Assembly (NCBI GenBank): GCA_038526915.1
Contig: JBCBGF010000004.1
Coordinates: 1-64,000 of the forward strand
Origin: JBCBGF01 sp038526915
GTDB lineage: Bacteria; Pseudomonadota; Alphaproteobacteria; Rhodobacterales; Rhodobacteraceae
Direction: 5' to 3'
Length of the DNA stretch: 64,000 nucleotides
The stretch's first letter is position 1; every line of letters starts with the position of its first letter. The position numbers were made by a program, and so were the translations under genes. This document shows positions 52,315 to 59,534 of this stretch, in pieces. The notes under the pieces were generated by a model that saw only the letters and a list, made by a program, of their open reading frames with translations, was not told the origin of the DNA and searched no databases.

Positions 52315-53329
52315 CGAAGAGATCGCCTGTGGGCTTGGGCGCATCGAGCCCCAGATGCGTCCAGGCCTTATGCGCCAGCATCCTGCCCCGCGGCGTGCGC
52401 TGGATCAGGCCCGATTGCAGGAGGTAGGGCTCAATCACCTCTTCCAATGCGTCGCGGCTTTCAGAGAGCGCGGCGGCGATGGTTTCGATCCCCACCGGGC
52501 CGCCGCCGTAGTTTTCGGCCAATAGGGTGAGGTATCGCCGATCTGCGCCGTCGAGGCCGATATCGTCCACGCCGAGGCGGGTGAGCGCGTTGTCGGCAAG
52601 CTTGCGGTTGAGAAGGCCATCGCCTTCGACCAGCGCGAAGTCCACCACGCGGCGCAAAAGCCGGCCCGCGATGCGCGGCGTGCCGCGTGCGCGCTTGGCG
52701 ATCTCACGCAGGCCATCGGCTTCGGCGTCTATTCCCATCAGGCGCGCGCCGCGGGTGACAATCTCGTGCAACTCATCGACGTTGTAGAATTGCAGGCGCG
52801 TGGGGATGCCGAACCGGTCGCGCAGGGGGGTGGTCAGCAAGCCAAGGCGGGTGGTCGCGCCGACGAGGGTGAAGGGCTGCAACTCAATGCGGACGGTGCG
52901 GGCAGCTGGGCCTTCGCCGATCACGAGATCCAGTTCGAAGTCTTCCAGGGCGGGATAGAGCACCTCCTCCACCGCCGGGTTCAGGCGGTGGATTTCATCG
53001 ATGAACAGAACGTCGCGCGCGTCGAGGTTGGTCAGGATCGCGGCCAGATCGCCCGCTTTCGCAAGCACCGGGCCGCTCGTCATCCGAAAGTTCACGCCAA
53101 GCTCGCGGGCCATGATCTGTGCGAGCGTTGTCTTGCCCAGACCCGGCGGCCCGTGGAACAGCGTGTGATCCATCGCCTCGCCCCGGCGCCGGGCACTTTC
53201 GATGAAGACGGCGAGGTTGGCGCGCGCCTCGGCCTGGCCGATAAACTCGCCCAAGGTCTGCGGGCGCAGGGCGCGGTCGGTGTCTTCCGGCTGCGCCTCC
53301 GGGCGCAGAGTGGGATCGGGTTCGGCCAT
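52304..53329 (-). CDS. ruvB: Holliday junction branch migration helicase RuvB
   Basis: RuvB is the AAA+ hexameric motor that migrates Holliday junctions with RuvA. The 341-residue protein has Walker A GPPGLGKTTLAQ (about residues 60-71), Walker B VLFIDEIHRLN, sensor 1 GATTRLGLL and the C-terminal winged-helix region (about 260-330, GPVGIETIAAAL). It lies 9 bases after ruvA. Length and motifs are normal. Confidence 0.97.
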   Translation of the reverse strand: MAEPDPTLRPEAQPEDTDRALRPQTLGEFIGQAEARANLAVFIESARRRGEAMDHTLFHGPPGLGKTTLAQIMARELGVNFRMTSGPVLAKAGDLAAILTNLDARDVLFIDEIHRLNPAVEEVLYPALEDFELDLVIGEGPAARTVRIELQPFTLVGATTRLGLLTTPLRDRFGIPTRLQFYNVDELHEIVTRGARLMGIDAEADGLREIAKRARGTPRIAGRLLRRVVDFALVEGDGLLNRKLADNALTRLGVDDIGLDGADRRYLTLLAENYGGGPVGIETIAAALSESRDALEEVIEPYLLQSGLIQRTPRGRMLAHKAWTHLGLDAPKPTGDLFDDT

Positions 53330-53338
53330 CGACTTGCC

Positions 53339-53995
53339 CTACCCCGTAGGCGCCAGACGGCGCAATGCGGCGCGGATCAGGGCGGCGGTGTCGGCGCCAG
53401 GATCCTCACTTGCGGCCTCAGCCACCGCCCGCGCCGCCTCTGACGGGGCATAGCCGAGGTTGCCAAGTGCAGACAGGGCCTCGGCCTGTGCAGCGCCAGC
53501 GTTGGCGGCGGGGGCTGTGGGCTCGATCAAGGGGTCGCTGGCTGGTGCGGCCGCGACTGATGGCGCGGCGGTCGGGGCGCCCATGGCCATAACGGTCGGG
53601 GCTTTGTCCTTGAGTTCATTCACGACCCGCTGCGCGATCTTCGGGCCGACGCCGGGTGCGGCCTTCACCGATGACCAGTCGCCCATGGCAATCGCGCGGC
53701 TGACCCCATCGGGGCCCAGCGTTCCCAGGATCGCCATGGAGGCTTTGGCCCCGATGCCTTGCACGCTCATCAACAGGCGGTGCCATTCTTTTTCGACAAG
53801 CGAAGTGAAGCCGAAGAGCTGCAACAGGTCTTCACGCACGAGGAGATCGGTATAGAGCGCCGCGGCCTCCCCCACTGCGGGTAGGGCTGCAAGAGTGCGG
53901 TCGGACACGGTGACGATGTATCCGACTCCGCCCACATCGATCAGCACGTGGTCCGCACCTCGATAGTCGATCCGGCCCGCAAGACGCCCGATCAC
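53339..53995 (-). CDS. ruvA: Holliday junction DNA-binding protein RuvA
   Basis: RuvA binds the four-way junction and targets RuvB. The 218-residue protein has an OB fold (about residues 1-62, IGRLAGRIDYRGADHVLIDVGGVGYIV), two helix-hairpin-helix motifs (about 72-145, LLMSVQGIGAKASMAIL and AAPGVGPKIAQRVVNEL), and an Ala/Pro-rich linker before the C-terminal RuvB-contact domain (about 170-218). ATG 53995 overlaps the ruvC stop by four bases. Confidence 0.97.
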   Translation of the reverse strand: MIGRLAGRIDYRGADHVLIDVGGVGYIVTVSDRTLAALPAVGEAAALYTDLLVREDLLQLFGFTSLVEKEWHRLLMSVQGIGAKASMAILGTLGPDGVSRAIAMGDWSSVKAAPGVGPKIAQRVVNELKDKAPTVMAMGAPTAAPSVAAAPASDPLIEPTAPAANAGAAQAEALSALGNLGYAPSEAARAVAEAASEDPGADTAALIRAALRRLAPTG

Positions 53996-54495
53996 GACGC
54001 GCGCCCCAATGCGATATCAAGCCGGTTGCCCGATTGCAGGTGGTGGGCGTGGCAGATTGCAATGGCCAGGGCGTCTGCGGCGTCTGGTCCGGCGGGATTT
54101 GCGCCGGGCAGTTGCAGCGCCACCATGTGGGCGATTTGCTGTTTGTCCGCGTGGCCGACGCCCACGACGGCCTTTTTCACCGAGTTTGGCGCGTACTCCC
54201 CAACGGCAATCCCGGCCTGTGCTGGCACGAGTAGTGCGATCCCGCGCGCCTGCCCCAACTTCAAGGTGCTAGCGCCATCTTTGTTCACAAAGGTTTGCTC
54301 AACCGCCGCTGCCGTCGGCCCGTAGCGCGACACGATTTGGGTGAGCTGGCCGTGCAGGCTGAGCAGACGGGCGGCGAGGTCGGCGCCGTCAGACCGACAC
54401 ACCCCGTTTGCGACATGGCTGAGTCGCGATCCGGTGACGTCGATCACCCCCCACCCCAGGGCGCGAAGCCCGGGATCAATGCCCAAAACGCGCAT
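53992..54495 (-). CDS. ruvC: Holliday junction resolvase RuvC
   Basis: RuvC cuts Holliday junctions. The 167-residue protein starts at MRVLGIDPGLRAL (54495), with AGCAGGACAGG upstream; the longer reading adds a basic tail with no family match. Acidic active-site residues are D7 in IDPG, the E in AAVEQTFVNKD, and the two Asp in GPDAADALAIAICH. It is the first gene of the ruvCAB-tol-ftsH minus-strand series. Confidence 0.97.
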   Translation of the reverse strand: MRVLGIDPGLRALGWGVIDVTGSRLSHVANGVCRSDGADLAARLLSLHGQLTQIVSRYGPTAAAVEQTFVNKDGASTLKLGQARGIALLVPAQAGIAVGEYAPNSVKKAVVGVGHADKQQIAHMVALQLPGANPAGPDAADALAIAICHAHHLQSGNRLDIALGRAS

Positions 54496-54555
54496 GCCTG
54501 TCCTGCTCTTGTTGCTTTTGCGACACGGGTTAGCACGAAACGCGAACATCTGCCA

Positions 54556-54575
54556 ACGACAAAGCCAAATGTCGT
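54556..54575. promoter_or_regulatory. Perfect dyad upstream of ruvC
   Basis: ACGACA at 54556-54561 and TGTCGT at 54570-54575 flank 8 bases. It is placed 61-80 bases ahead of ruvC in the divergent gap. It does not match the alphaproteobacterial LexA box (GTTC-N7-GTTC or GAAC-N7-GAAC). Confidence 0.35.
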
Positions 54576-54610
54576 TTTCAGACGCTGTTCACGAAGTCGA
54601 AACCTCTGAT

Positions 54611-54718
54611 GTCGCAAATGGCGCATATGGCGACGGGTTTGCGCCTTGAGAAACCCGAATTATGGCAAGTTTCGCAACGGCTTACGTCCAAATGCGACAT
54701 ATGCAATTTGCGCATGAC
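54611..54718. repeat. Nested inverted repeats in the gap before the DUF1127 gene
   Basis: An imperfect inverted repeat has arms of 22-26 bases: 54611-54634 (with CGCAAAT..GCATATG..CG) and 54691-54718 (its near-complement). Inside it is a perfect 7-bp hairpin, 54634-54640 with 54651-54657. The gap 54496-54819 (324 bases) holds no gene. The structure may be a regulatory site or part of a long leader RNA. Confidence 0.5.
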
Positions 54719-54751
54719 TCCCATGCAAAAATCACGCTTGTTCGTTCAAAA

Positions 54752-54789
54752 ACTGCCTCCTAGTTGGGCAGTCAGATGCATGGTGCATC
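54752..54789 (+). promoter_or_regulatory. Two short hairpins in the 5' leader of the DUF1127 gene
   Basis: ACTGCC at 54752-54757 pairs with GGCAGT at 54767-54772, with a 9-base loop holding TCCTAG. GATGCA at 54775-54780 pairs with TGCATC at 54784-54789 around TGG. Both lie before the ribosome site AAGGAGG at 54807. They could hide or protect the ribosome site or act as a small-RNA target. Confidence 0.4.
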
Positions 54790-54819
54790 GGACAGCTTAG
54801 AACACCAAGGAGGCCTCAG

Positions 54820-55014
54820 ATGGCACTTTATGACATGCCCCGTTCGCACACCGGCGGATCCGTGATTGGGGCCCGCTTCGTCAGCGTTGTGAACGCAGTA
54901 ATCGCCTGGAACGACGCACGCGTTACCCGCAAAGCCCTTTCGACCCTGTCGAACCGCGAGTTGGAAGATATCGGTCTGGTCCGCGGCGACATCGACGTGA
55001 TCGCGTCGAAGTAA
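54820..55014 (+). CDS. DUF1127 small protein (YjiS-like)
   Basis: A 64-residue protein with a C-terminal DUF1127 motif (about residues 38-60): TLSNRELEDIGLVRGDID. An arginine-rich variant of this motif binds RNA in some members, but here it is weakly basic. ATG 54820 has a strong AAGGAGG site seven bases upstream. In Rhodobacter, DUF1127 genes can be stress-induced and linked to small RNAs. A terminator follows the gene, so it is monocistronic. Confidence 0.9.
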   Translation: MALYDMPRSHTGGSVIGARFVSVVNAVIAWNDARVTRKALSTLSNRELEDIGLVRGDIDVIASK

Positions 55015-55034
55015 GCCGATTCCAAGACACAACG

Positions 55035-55069
55035 AAGGCCGCGCAGGATACCCTGGCGCGGCCTTTTTT
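55035..55069 (+). terminator. Rho-independent terminator after the DUF1127 gene
   Basis: A perfect 10-bp stem (55035-55044 with 55056-55065), 11-base loop, followed by TTTT. Clear. Confidence 0.9.
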
Positions 55070-55086
55070 GTTCGGTCCAGCGCGTT

Positions 55087-55434
55087 CTACTTGATGTAAG
55101 GCGCGATGAAGTCTGCGATGTGCTGTGTCACCGGATCGGCCTTCATCACGAAGGCCCCCACCTGTTCCGCCGTCGTGCCAGCTTCGAGGTTGGCCACCCG
55201 CGTGTTGTATTCCGCGTCGCCCACATAGGCCAAAAGCAGTGCCTTGCAGAGCATTACCGTAACGAGGACAAACAGCATCCCGCGCCATGGCACGCTCATG
55301 CGCGCACGTCGGGGACGGTGGACGATCAGCCCGTCATCCGTGACTTCCGTTACATAGCCGCGCGACAGCTCGCGATGCGTCCGATCGATCCGATCGAGCC
55401 GCTGATGATAGTTTTTCATGTTCGTGTCACCCAT
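55087..55434 (-). CDS. Hypothetical protein with one membrane helix
   Basis: A 115-residue protein, not recognised. It has a charged N-terminal part (about residues 1-45, MGDTNMKNYHQRLDRIDRTH) with basic RPRRARMSVPWRG at about 46-56, one helix (about 52-72, MLFVLVTVMLCKALLLAYV) and a C-terminal domain of about 40 residues. ATG 55434 is chosen because GGAG lies six bases ahead; the in-frame ATGs at 55419 and 55446 are alternatives. It converges on the DUF1127 gene and has the prmA gene upstream on the same strand, 90 bases away. Confidence 0.65.
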   Translation of the reverse strand: MGDTNMKNYHQRLDRIDRTHRELSRGYVTEVTDDGLIVHRPRRARMSVPWRGMLFVLVTVMLCKALLLAYVGDAEYNTRVANLEAGTTAEQVGAFVMKADPVTQHIADFIAPYIK

Positions 55435-55524
55435 TCCACGCTCCATTACCCGCGCCCCTCGAAAATCATTTGCGGGTCGAATTGCGGTCAATTTACGGCA
55501 ACTGGGGCGAAACAGCGGCGAGAC

Positions 55525-56409
55525 TTACTGTTTCTGCACATTCTTGGTTAAATTCAGGGTGGTCCAGTCGACAATCTGCTCTGACGCGACCTCATTAAAC
55601 CCATGCTGTGCATAAACCGCGCGGATGTCATCGGCCTGTTCGTTGAGAATACCTGAGAGAATCAGGTGGGCGCCGTCTGCCGCGGCGGCGGCCATATCCG
55701 GCGCGAGCTCGGCCAGCGGGCCCTTGAGAATGTTGGCAAAGATCAGATCGTAAGGGCGCCTTTGCTGCAGATCGGGGTGATCGAACCCGGCGGCCACATG
55801 GCAGGTCACGCGGCCCGTCATGCTGTTTGCCGAAAGGTTTGCCTGCGCCACATCAACCGCGACCGGATCGATGTCGGAAGCTACAACATCTGCCGATGGC
55901 CAGAGCCGCGCCGCCGCCATGGCCAGCACGGCGGTGCCGCAGCCGATGTCGGCAACGTTTGCGGCCGTCATGCCTTGGGAGGCGAGACGGTCCAGAGCGC
56001 GCAGACAGCCCAAGGTCGTGCCATGGTGCCCGGTGCCGAAGGCCATTGCGGCCTCGATCTTCAGCGCGATCGCGTCTGCGGGCACCTTGTCGGCGTCGTG
56101 TTCCCCATACACAAAGAACCTGCCTGCGAAGACGGGCGACAGTTCGCGCCGGACCTTGGCCACCCAATCGACTTCCGGTAGCTCGGACACGGCAAACGGA
56201 CGCGCCCCGAACGCCGCCGCCAACAGGGCGAGCGCGGTTTCATCCGGCGTGTCAGTGAAGTACCCGCCGACCTCCCACAGGCCGGAGCCGTCTTCGATCT
56301 CAAAGACGCCGACGCCTGTCGGGGCCGGGTCCAGCCGTTCCATGGCCTCGCCCAGCTCTTCGGCGCGCGGTTGTCCCTCGAGGGTCGTGAAAGCGGTGAA
56401 TGTGGGCAT
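55525..56409 (-). CDS. prmA: Ribosomal protein L11 methyltransferase PrmA
   Basis: PrmA trimethylates lysines of ribosomal protein L11 with S-adenosylmethionine. The 294-residue protein has an N-terminal L11-recognition domain (about residues 1-105) and a Rossmann methyltransferase domain with AFGTGHHGTTLGCLRAL, motif I VADIGCGTAVLAMAAARL, ASDIDPVAV, and the FANILKGPLAELAP motif. It precedes the hypothetical gene and follows the kinase-like gene by 29 bases. Confidence 0.94.
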   Translation of the reverse strand: MPTFTAFTTLEGQPRAEELGEAMERLDPAPTGVGVFEIEDGSGLWEVGGYFTDTPDETALALLAAAFGARPFAVSELPEVDWVAKVRRELSPVFAGRFFVYGEHDADKVPADAIALKIEAAMAFGTGHHGTTLGCLRALDRLASQGMTAANVADIGCGTAVLAMAAARLWPSADVVASDIDPVAVDVAQANLSANSMTGRVTCHVAAGFDHPDLQQRRPYDLIFANILKGPLAELAPDMAAAAADGAHLILSGILNEQADDIRAVYAQHGFNEVASEQIVDWTTLNLTKNVQKQ

Positions 56410-56438
56410 GGCAGGCGGTCCCCAAAGCTGGGCTGCGC

Positions 56439-56996
56439 CTAGACCCCGGGCGTCCCCTCGTCAAGCGCAGCTCGGGTTTGGCGCACAAGCTCTTGTGGGG
56501 AGGCTGAGGCGTCGAGGCGGATCACCGGGCAGGTCTGACGCTGTAGCCAGTCTTCGTGGCCCCGCCGGCTGCGACCGGTGAACTCAGGATCGTCATAGGC
56601 CAACGCCCAGTCGAGAAACCCGACATGTGCCTCGTGACGCATGCCGCCGGGTGCGATTTCGTCGCCGTTGCGTGTGCGCTCGCGCTGGCGCAGACGGGCC
56701 AGGCGATCCGTCACGGGCAGGGTCAGGAAGACGATATGGGTCAGCCGTGTCGCAATGGGTTGGCCCCACGAACTGAAGGACCCGGCGATAACCCAGTTCG
56801 AGCGGGGCAGGAACATCGCCTGGGCCAGCTTGATGCGGTCTTCGATCGGGCGGGCCTGCGCAAACGGCGGATCGGTGGGCAGCCAATAGAAATCATCGGT
56901 GTCGAAGGCTTGCAGGCCAAGCTCAGTCGCCAGCGCGCGGCCCAGCGTGGACGTGCCGGTGCCGCTGGCCCCCAATATGTAGATCCGGTAGCTCAC
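56439..56996 (-). CDS. Adenylate kinase-like P-loop protein
   Basis: A 185-residue P-loop kinase-like protein. The N-terminal loop reads LGASGTGTSTLGRAL (residues 8-22): the Walker A lysine position is Thr (GASGTGTS). It continues with DTDDFYWLP and a helix with RLRQRERTRNGDE, which resembles adenylate/shikimate kinase-like or topology-modulation proteins. This variant loop is known in small kinase-like families, so it may be functional or use another lysine. The substrate is unknown. It lies between msrA and prmA on the minus strand. Confidence 0.7.
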   Translation of the reverse strand: MSYRIYILGASGTGTSTLGRALATELGLQAFDTDDFYWLPTDPPFAQARPIEDRIKLAQAMFLPRSNWVIAGSFSSWGQPIATRLTHIVFLTLPVTDRLARLRQRERTRNGDEIAPGGMRHEAHVGFLDWALAYDDPEFTGRSRRGHEDWLQRQTCPVIRLDASASPQELVRQTRAALDEGTPGV

Positions 56997-57014
56997 TCAG
57001 GTTGTTGGTGCTGT

Positions 57015-57668
57015 TCAGCTGACCCCGGTCCCGATGGGGCACGACACACCCGTTCCGCCCAGCCCGCAATAGCCCGCTGGGTTCTTGGCGAGGTACTGCT
57101 GGTGATAGTCCTCGGCAAAGTAGAACGGCGGCGCGTCCACTATCTCGGTCGTGATCGGGGCGTAGCCTGCGGATTGCAGGCGGGGCTGGAAGACCTCACG
57201 GGTGGCTTCGGCTGCGGCGCGTTGTGCATCGGAATAGGTATAGATGCCCGAGCGATACTGGGTTCCGCGGTCATTGCCTTGGCGCATGCCTTGGGTCGGA
57301 TCGTGCCCTTCCCAAAACACCTTTAGCAATTCCTCATAGCTGATGACCGCAGGGTCATAGATCACCCGCACAACCTCATTATGCCCGGTTTGACCGCTGC
57401 ACACCTCTTCGTAGGTCGCGTTGGGCGTGTAGCCTCCGGCGTAGCCCACCATGGTCAGCCAGACACCAGGTAGCTTCCAGAACATACGTTCGACGCCCCA
57501 AAAACATCCCATGCCGAACATCGCCTGCTCCATGCCCTCAGGAACATCGGCACCCAGCGGGCGGCCATTCACGAAATGCGTCTCAGCGGTAGGGATCGCG
57601 TGTGCGCGACCGGGCAAGGCATCTTCGGCGGCGACCATTTCGGTTTTCTTGGACTGGAAGAGAAACAT
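57015..57668 (-). CDS. msrA: Peptide methionine sulfoxide reductase MsrA
   Basis: MsrA reduces methionine-S-sulfoxide in proteins. The 217-residue protein has the active-site motif FGMGCFWGVERMFWKLPG (Cys at about residue 54), the YAGGYTPNATYEEVCSGQTGHNEVVRVIYDP block, and C-terminal cysteines (CGLGGTGVSC) that can act as resolving residues. The N-terminal extension (about 40 residues) is longer than the E. coli core but is common here. It is 18 bases from the kinase-like gene. Confidence 0.94.
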   Translation of the reverse strand: MFLFQSKKTEMVAAEDALPGRAHAIPTAETHFVNGRPLGADVPEGMEQAMFGMGCFWGVERMFWKLPGVWLTMVGYAGGYTPNATYEEVCSGQTGHNEVVRVIYDPAVISYEELLKVFWEGHDPTQGMRQGNDRGTQYRSGIYTYSDAQRAAAEATREVFQPRLQSAGYAPITTEIVDAPPFYFAEDYHQQYLAKNPAGYCGLGGTGVSCPIGTGVS

Positions 57669-57725
57669 CTGCAGGCTCCGGGAAACGTGGCTTGCAAGTG
57701 ATATAGGTCCCCAGGGCGGGGTCTT

Positions 57726-58955
57726 CTACTCTGCGGGCGCGGCAAGACCGCGCGCAAAGACCGTCTCATGCCCTGCTTCGGGATGGCGGGGGACCAGGCA
57801 GGAGAGGCCGAGCGAGACCGCGGCCATCGCAGCGGCCAGAATGAACACCACAATGGGCGAGACGATCCAGAGGTATCCAAGCCCTGCAGGCAGGAAGACA
57901 GCGGCGATGTGGTTGATCGTAAAGGCCACCGCAGCGGTTGGGGCGATATCGGCGGGATCTGCGATCTTTTGGAAATAGGTCTTGATCGCGATGGCGAGCG
58001 CGAAAAAGACGTTGTTCAGCATATAGAGGGCCGCGGCCATCGCGGCGCTCCATTCAAAGACATAGAGGGCCGCGTAAAGGACGAAGATCGTCAGAAGACC
58101 GGCATATTCGACGATAAGCGCCAGACGTTCCCCAAACCGCGCAACGACACGACCCAGAAGCGGGGCGGCGATCATGTTGGCCAACAGCGTGACCATGAAC
58201 AGTGCGGTAATCTGGTGGACATCAAAGCCAAACCGCTCGACCATCATGAAACCTGCGAAGACCACAAAGATCTGGCGGCGCGCGCCCGACATGAACTGCA
58301 GCGCGTAGTAGAGCCAATAGCGTTTGCGCAGGATCAGTTGCTTGGTCTGGGGGTTCGGAGCCTCGAACTGTGGGAAGGCGATCAGGCAGAAGACGGCGAT
58401 GGCCACTGTGGTGCCGCCAGCGAGCATATAGACGAGCTCATAGCTCAAATCAAAGGTGCGCCAGGTGACGACCAGCAGCCCATAGGCAACGAGCGAAGCA
58501 CCTGATCCGACCGCAACTAGCCAGCCAAGGACCTGCGGCGCTTGCGATTTCTCGATCCACTGCAACTGCAGCGACTGATTGACCGTCTCGTAGTAGTGAA
58601 ACCCGATGGACGAGATCATGGTGATGGTCAGGATCCCGGCAAGCGACGGGAAATAGGCCGTGAGCGCCGTGGCCACGCCCAGCATGATCAGAGAGACGAG
58701 GCCCAGAACCTGTTCACGCACGAAGATGATGATGGCGATCACACCGATGGCCAGGAAGCCCGGGATTTCGCGGACCGTATGAAGCCAGCCGATCTCGACC
58801 CCTGTGAAGGACGCCGCCTCGATCACGAAGTTGTTGAGAAGCGCCGACCACGTCGCGAACGCGATGGGCATCGCTGTGGCCATCAGGACAAGCAACGGCA
58901 GGGGGCGACGCCACCAGGGCAGCGCGTCGGTGTCTGACAGGCGCACGTATTGCAT
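57726..58955 (-). CDS. Major facilitator superfamily transporter
   Basis: A 409-residue MFS protein with twelve predicted helices. The first helices carry LPLLVLMATAMPIAFATWSALLN, and loop sections include VREIPGFLAIGVIAIII and GARRQIFVVFAGFMMVERFGFDVHQITALF. The substrate cannot be read. ATG 58955 (MQYVRLSDTD) is chosen; a GTG sixty bases earlier is possible, and no clear ribosome site marks either. It is followed by msrA after 57 bases. Confidence 0.8.
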   Translation of the reverse strand: MQYVRLSDTDALPWWRRPLPLLVLMATAMPIAFATWSALLNNFVIEAASFTGVEIGWLHTVREIPGFLAIGVIAIIIFVREQVLGLVSLIMLGVATALTAYFPSLAGILTITMISSIGFHYYETVNQSLQLQWIEKSQAPQVLGWLVAVGSGASLVAYGLLVVTWRTFDLSYELVYMLAGGTTVAIAVFCLIAFPQFEAPNPQTKQLILRKRYWLYYALQFMSGARRQIFVVFAGFMMVERFGFDVHQITALFMVTLLANMIAAPLLGRVVARFGERLALIVEYAGLLTIFVLYAALYVFEWSAAMAAALYMLNNVFFALAIAIKTYFQKIADPADIAPTAAVAFTINHIAAVFLPAGLGYLWIVSPIVVFILAAAMAAVSLGLSCLVPRHPEAGHETVFARGLAAPAE

Positions 58956-59078
58956 ATGCGGGAGCGATCTTTCTATGTGGTCGGGCCCAGCGATATGCGT
59001 GTCCGCCCCCCACAATCAACCCGATATTCACCAATTTACCAGATGAGGGGCCATCCGCCGCAATCCGTTGGATGATCG

Positions 59079-59534
59079 ATGCGCCTTGCCCCTGCCCTGT
59101 TCGTTTTGTGTTTTCTGGCGGCCTTCCCGGGCCATGCCGCCGGTCCGGACCGGCTGTCGATCCACCTGGGTTCCAGTCATGTGAATGCCCAGGAAGAGTT
59201 TGAGGAGTTCAATCCCGGCCTTTTTGTCAGTTGGGATCGATCGCTGAGCTATACGGTCGGGGCGTTTCGCAACAGCTATGGCGACGTCTCGGTGGCCGCG
59301 ACAGTTGCCTATCCATTGCTGCGGCGCGATCTCTATCGGCTCACCGCCTTTGTCGGCTGGGCGCATTACCCTGAGAACGGTCGGAAGTTTCGGGTGCATC
59401 ACGGCGATGTGGTGCCCGTGGCGGGGCTGCGTCTGCATTATCGTAGCGTGTTTGTGCAATTCTTGCCGGGGGACGGGAACGTTGCGGATGCGGTGTTTAG
59501 TTTCGGGGTAAGCGTGCCGTTACGCATGCCCTAG
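59079..59534 (+). CDS. Small predicted outer-membrane beta-barrel protein
   Basis: A 151-residue precursor with a signal peptide (about residues 1-20, ending GHAA) and a mature part of alternating hydrophobic strands: LSIHLGSSHVN, NPGLFVSWDR, LSYTVGAFRNSYGDVSVAATVAYP, YRLTAFVGWAHYP, VPVAGLRLHYRSVFVQFLP, VFSFGVSVPLRM. The last residues end in a hydrophobic strand, as in outer-membrane barrels. A motif like GAFRNSYG occurs in small eight-stranded barrels of unknown function. It converges on priA with a four-base overlap. Confidence 0.65.
   Translation: MRLAPALFVLCFLAAFPGHAAGPDRLSIHLGSSHVNAQEEFEEFNPGLFVSWDRSLSYTVGAFRNSYGDVSVAATVAYPLLRRDLYRLTAFVGWAHYPENGRKFRVHHGDVVPVAGLRLHYRSVFVQFLPGDGNVADAVFSFGVSVPLRMP

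Noticed and set aside
54496..54600. LexA box upstream of ruvC
   Set aside because: I looked for GTTC-N7-GTTC and GAAC-N7-GAAC. Only broken versions such as GAAC-N7-AACG were found, so SOS control of ruvCAB is not supported from this window.
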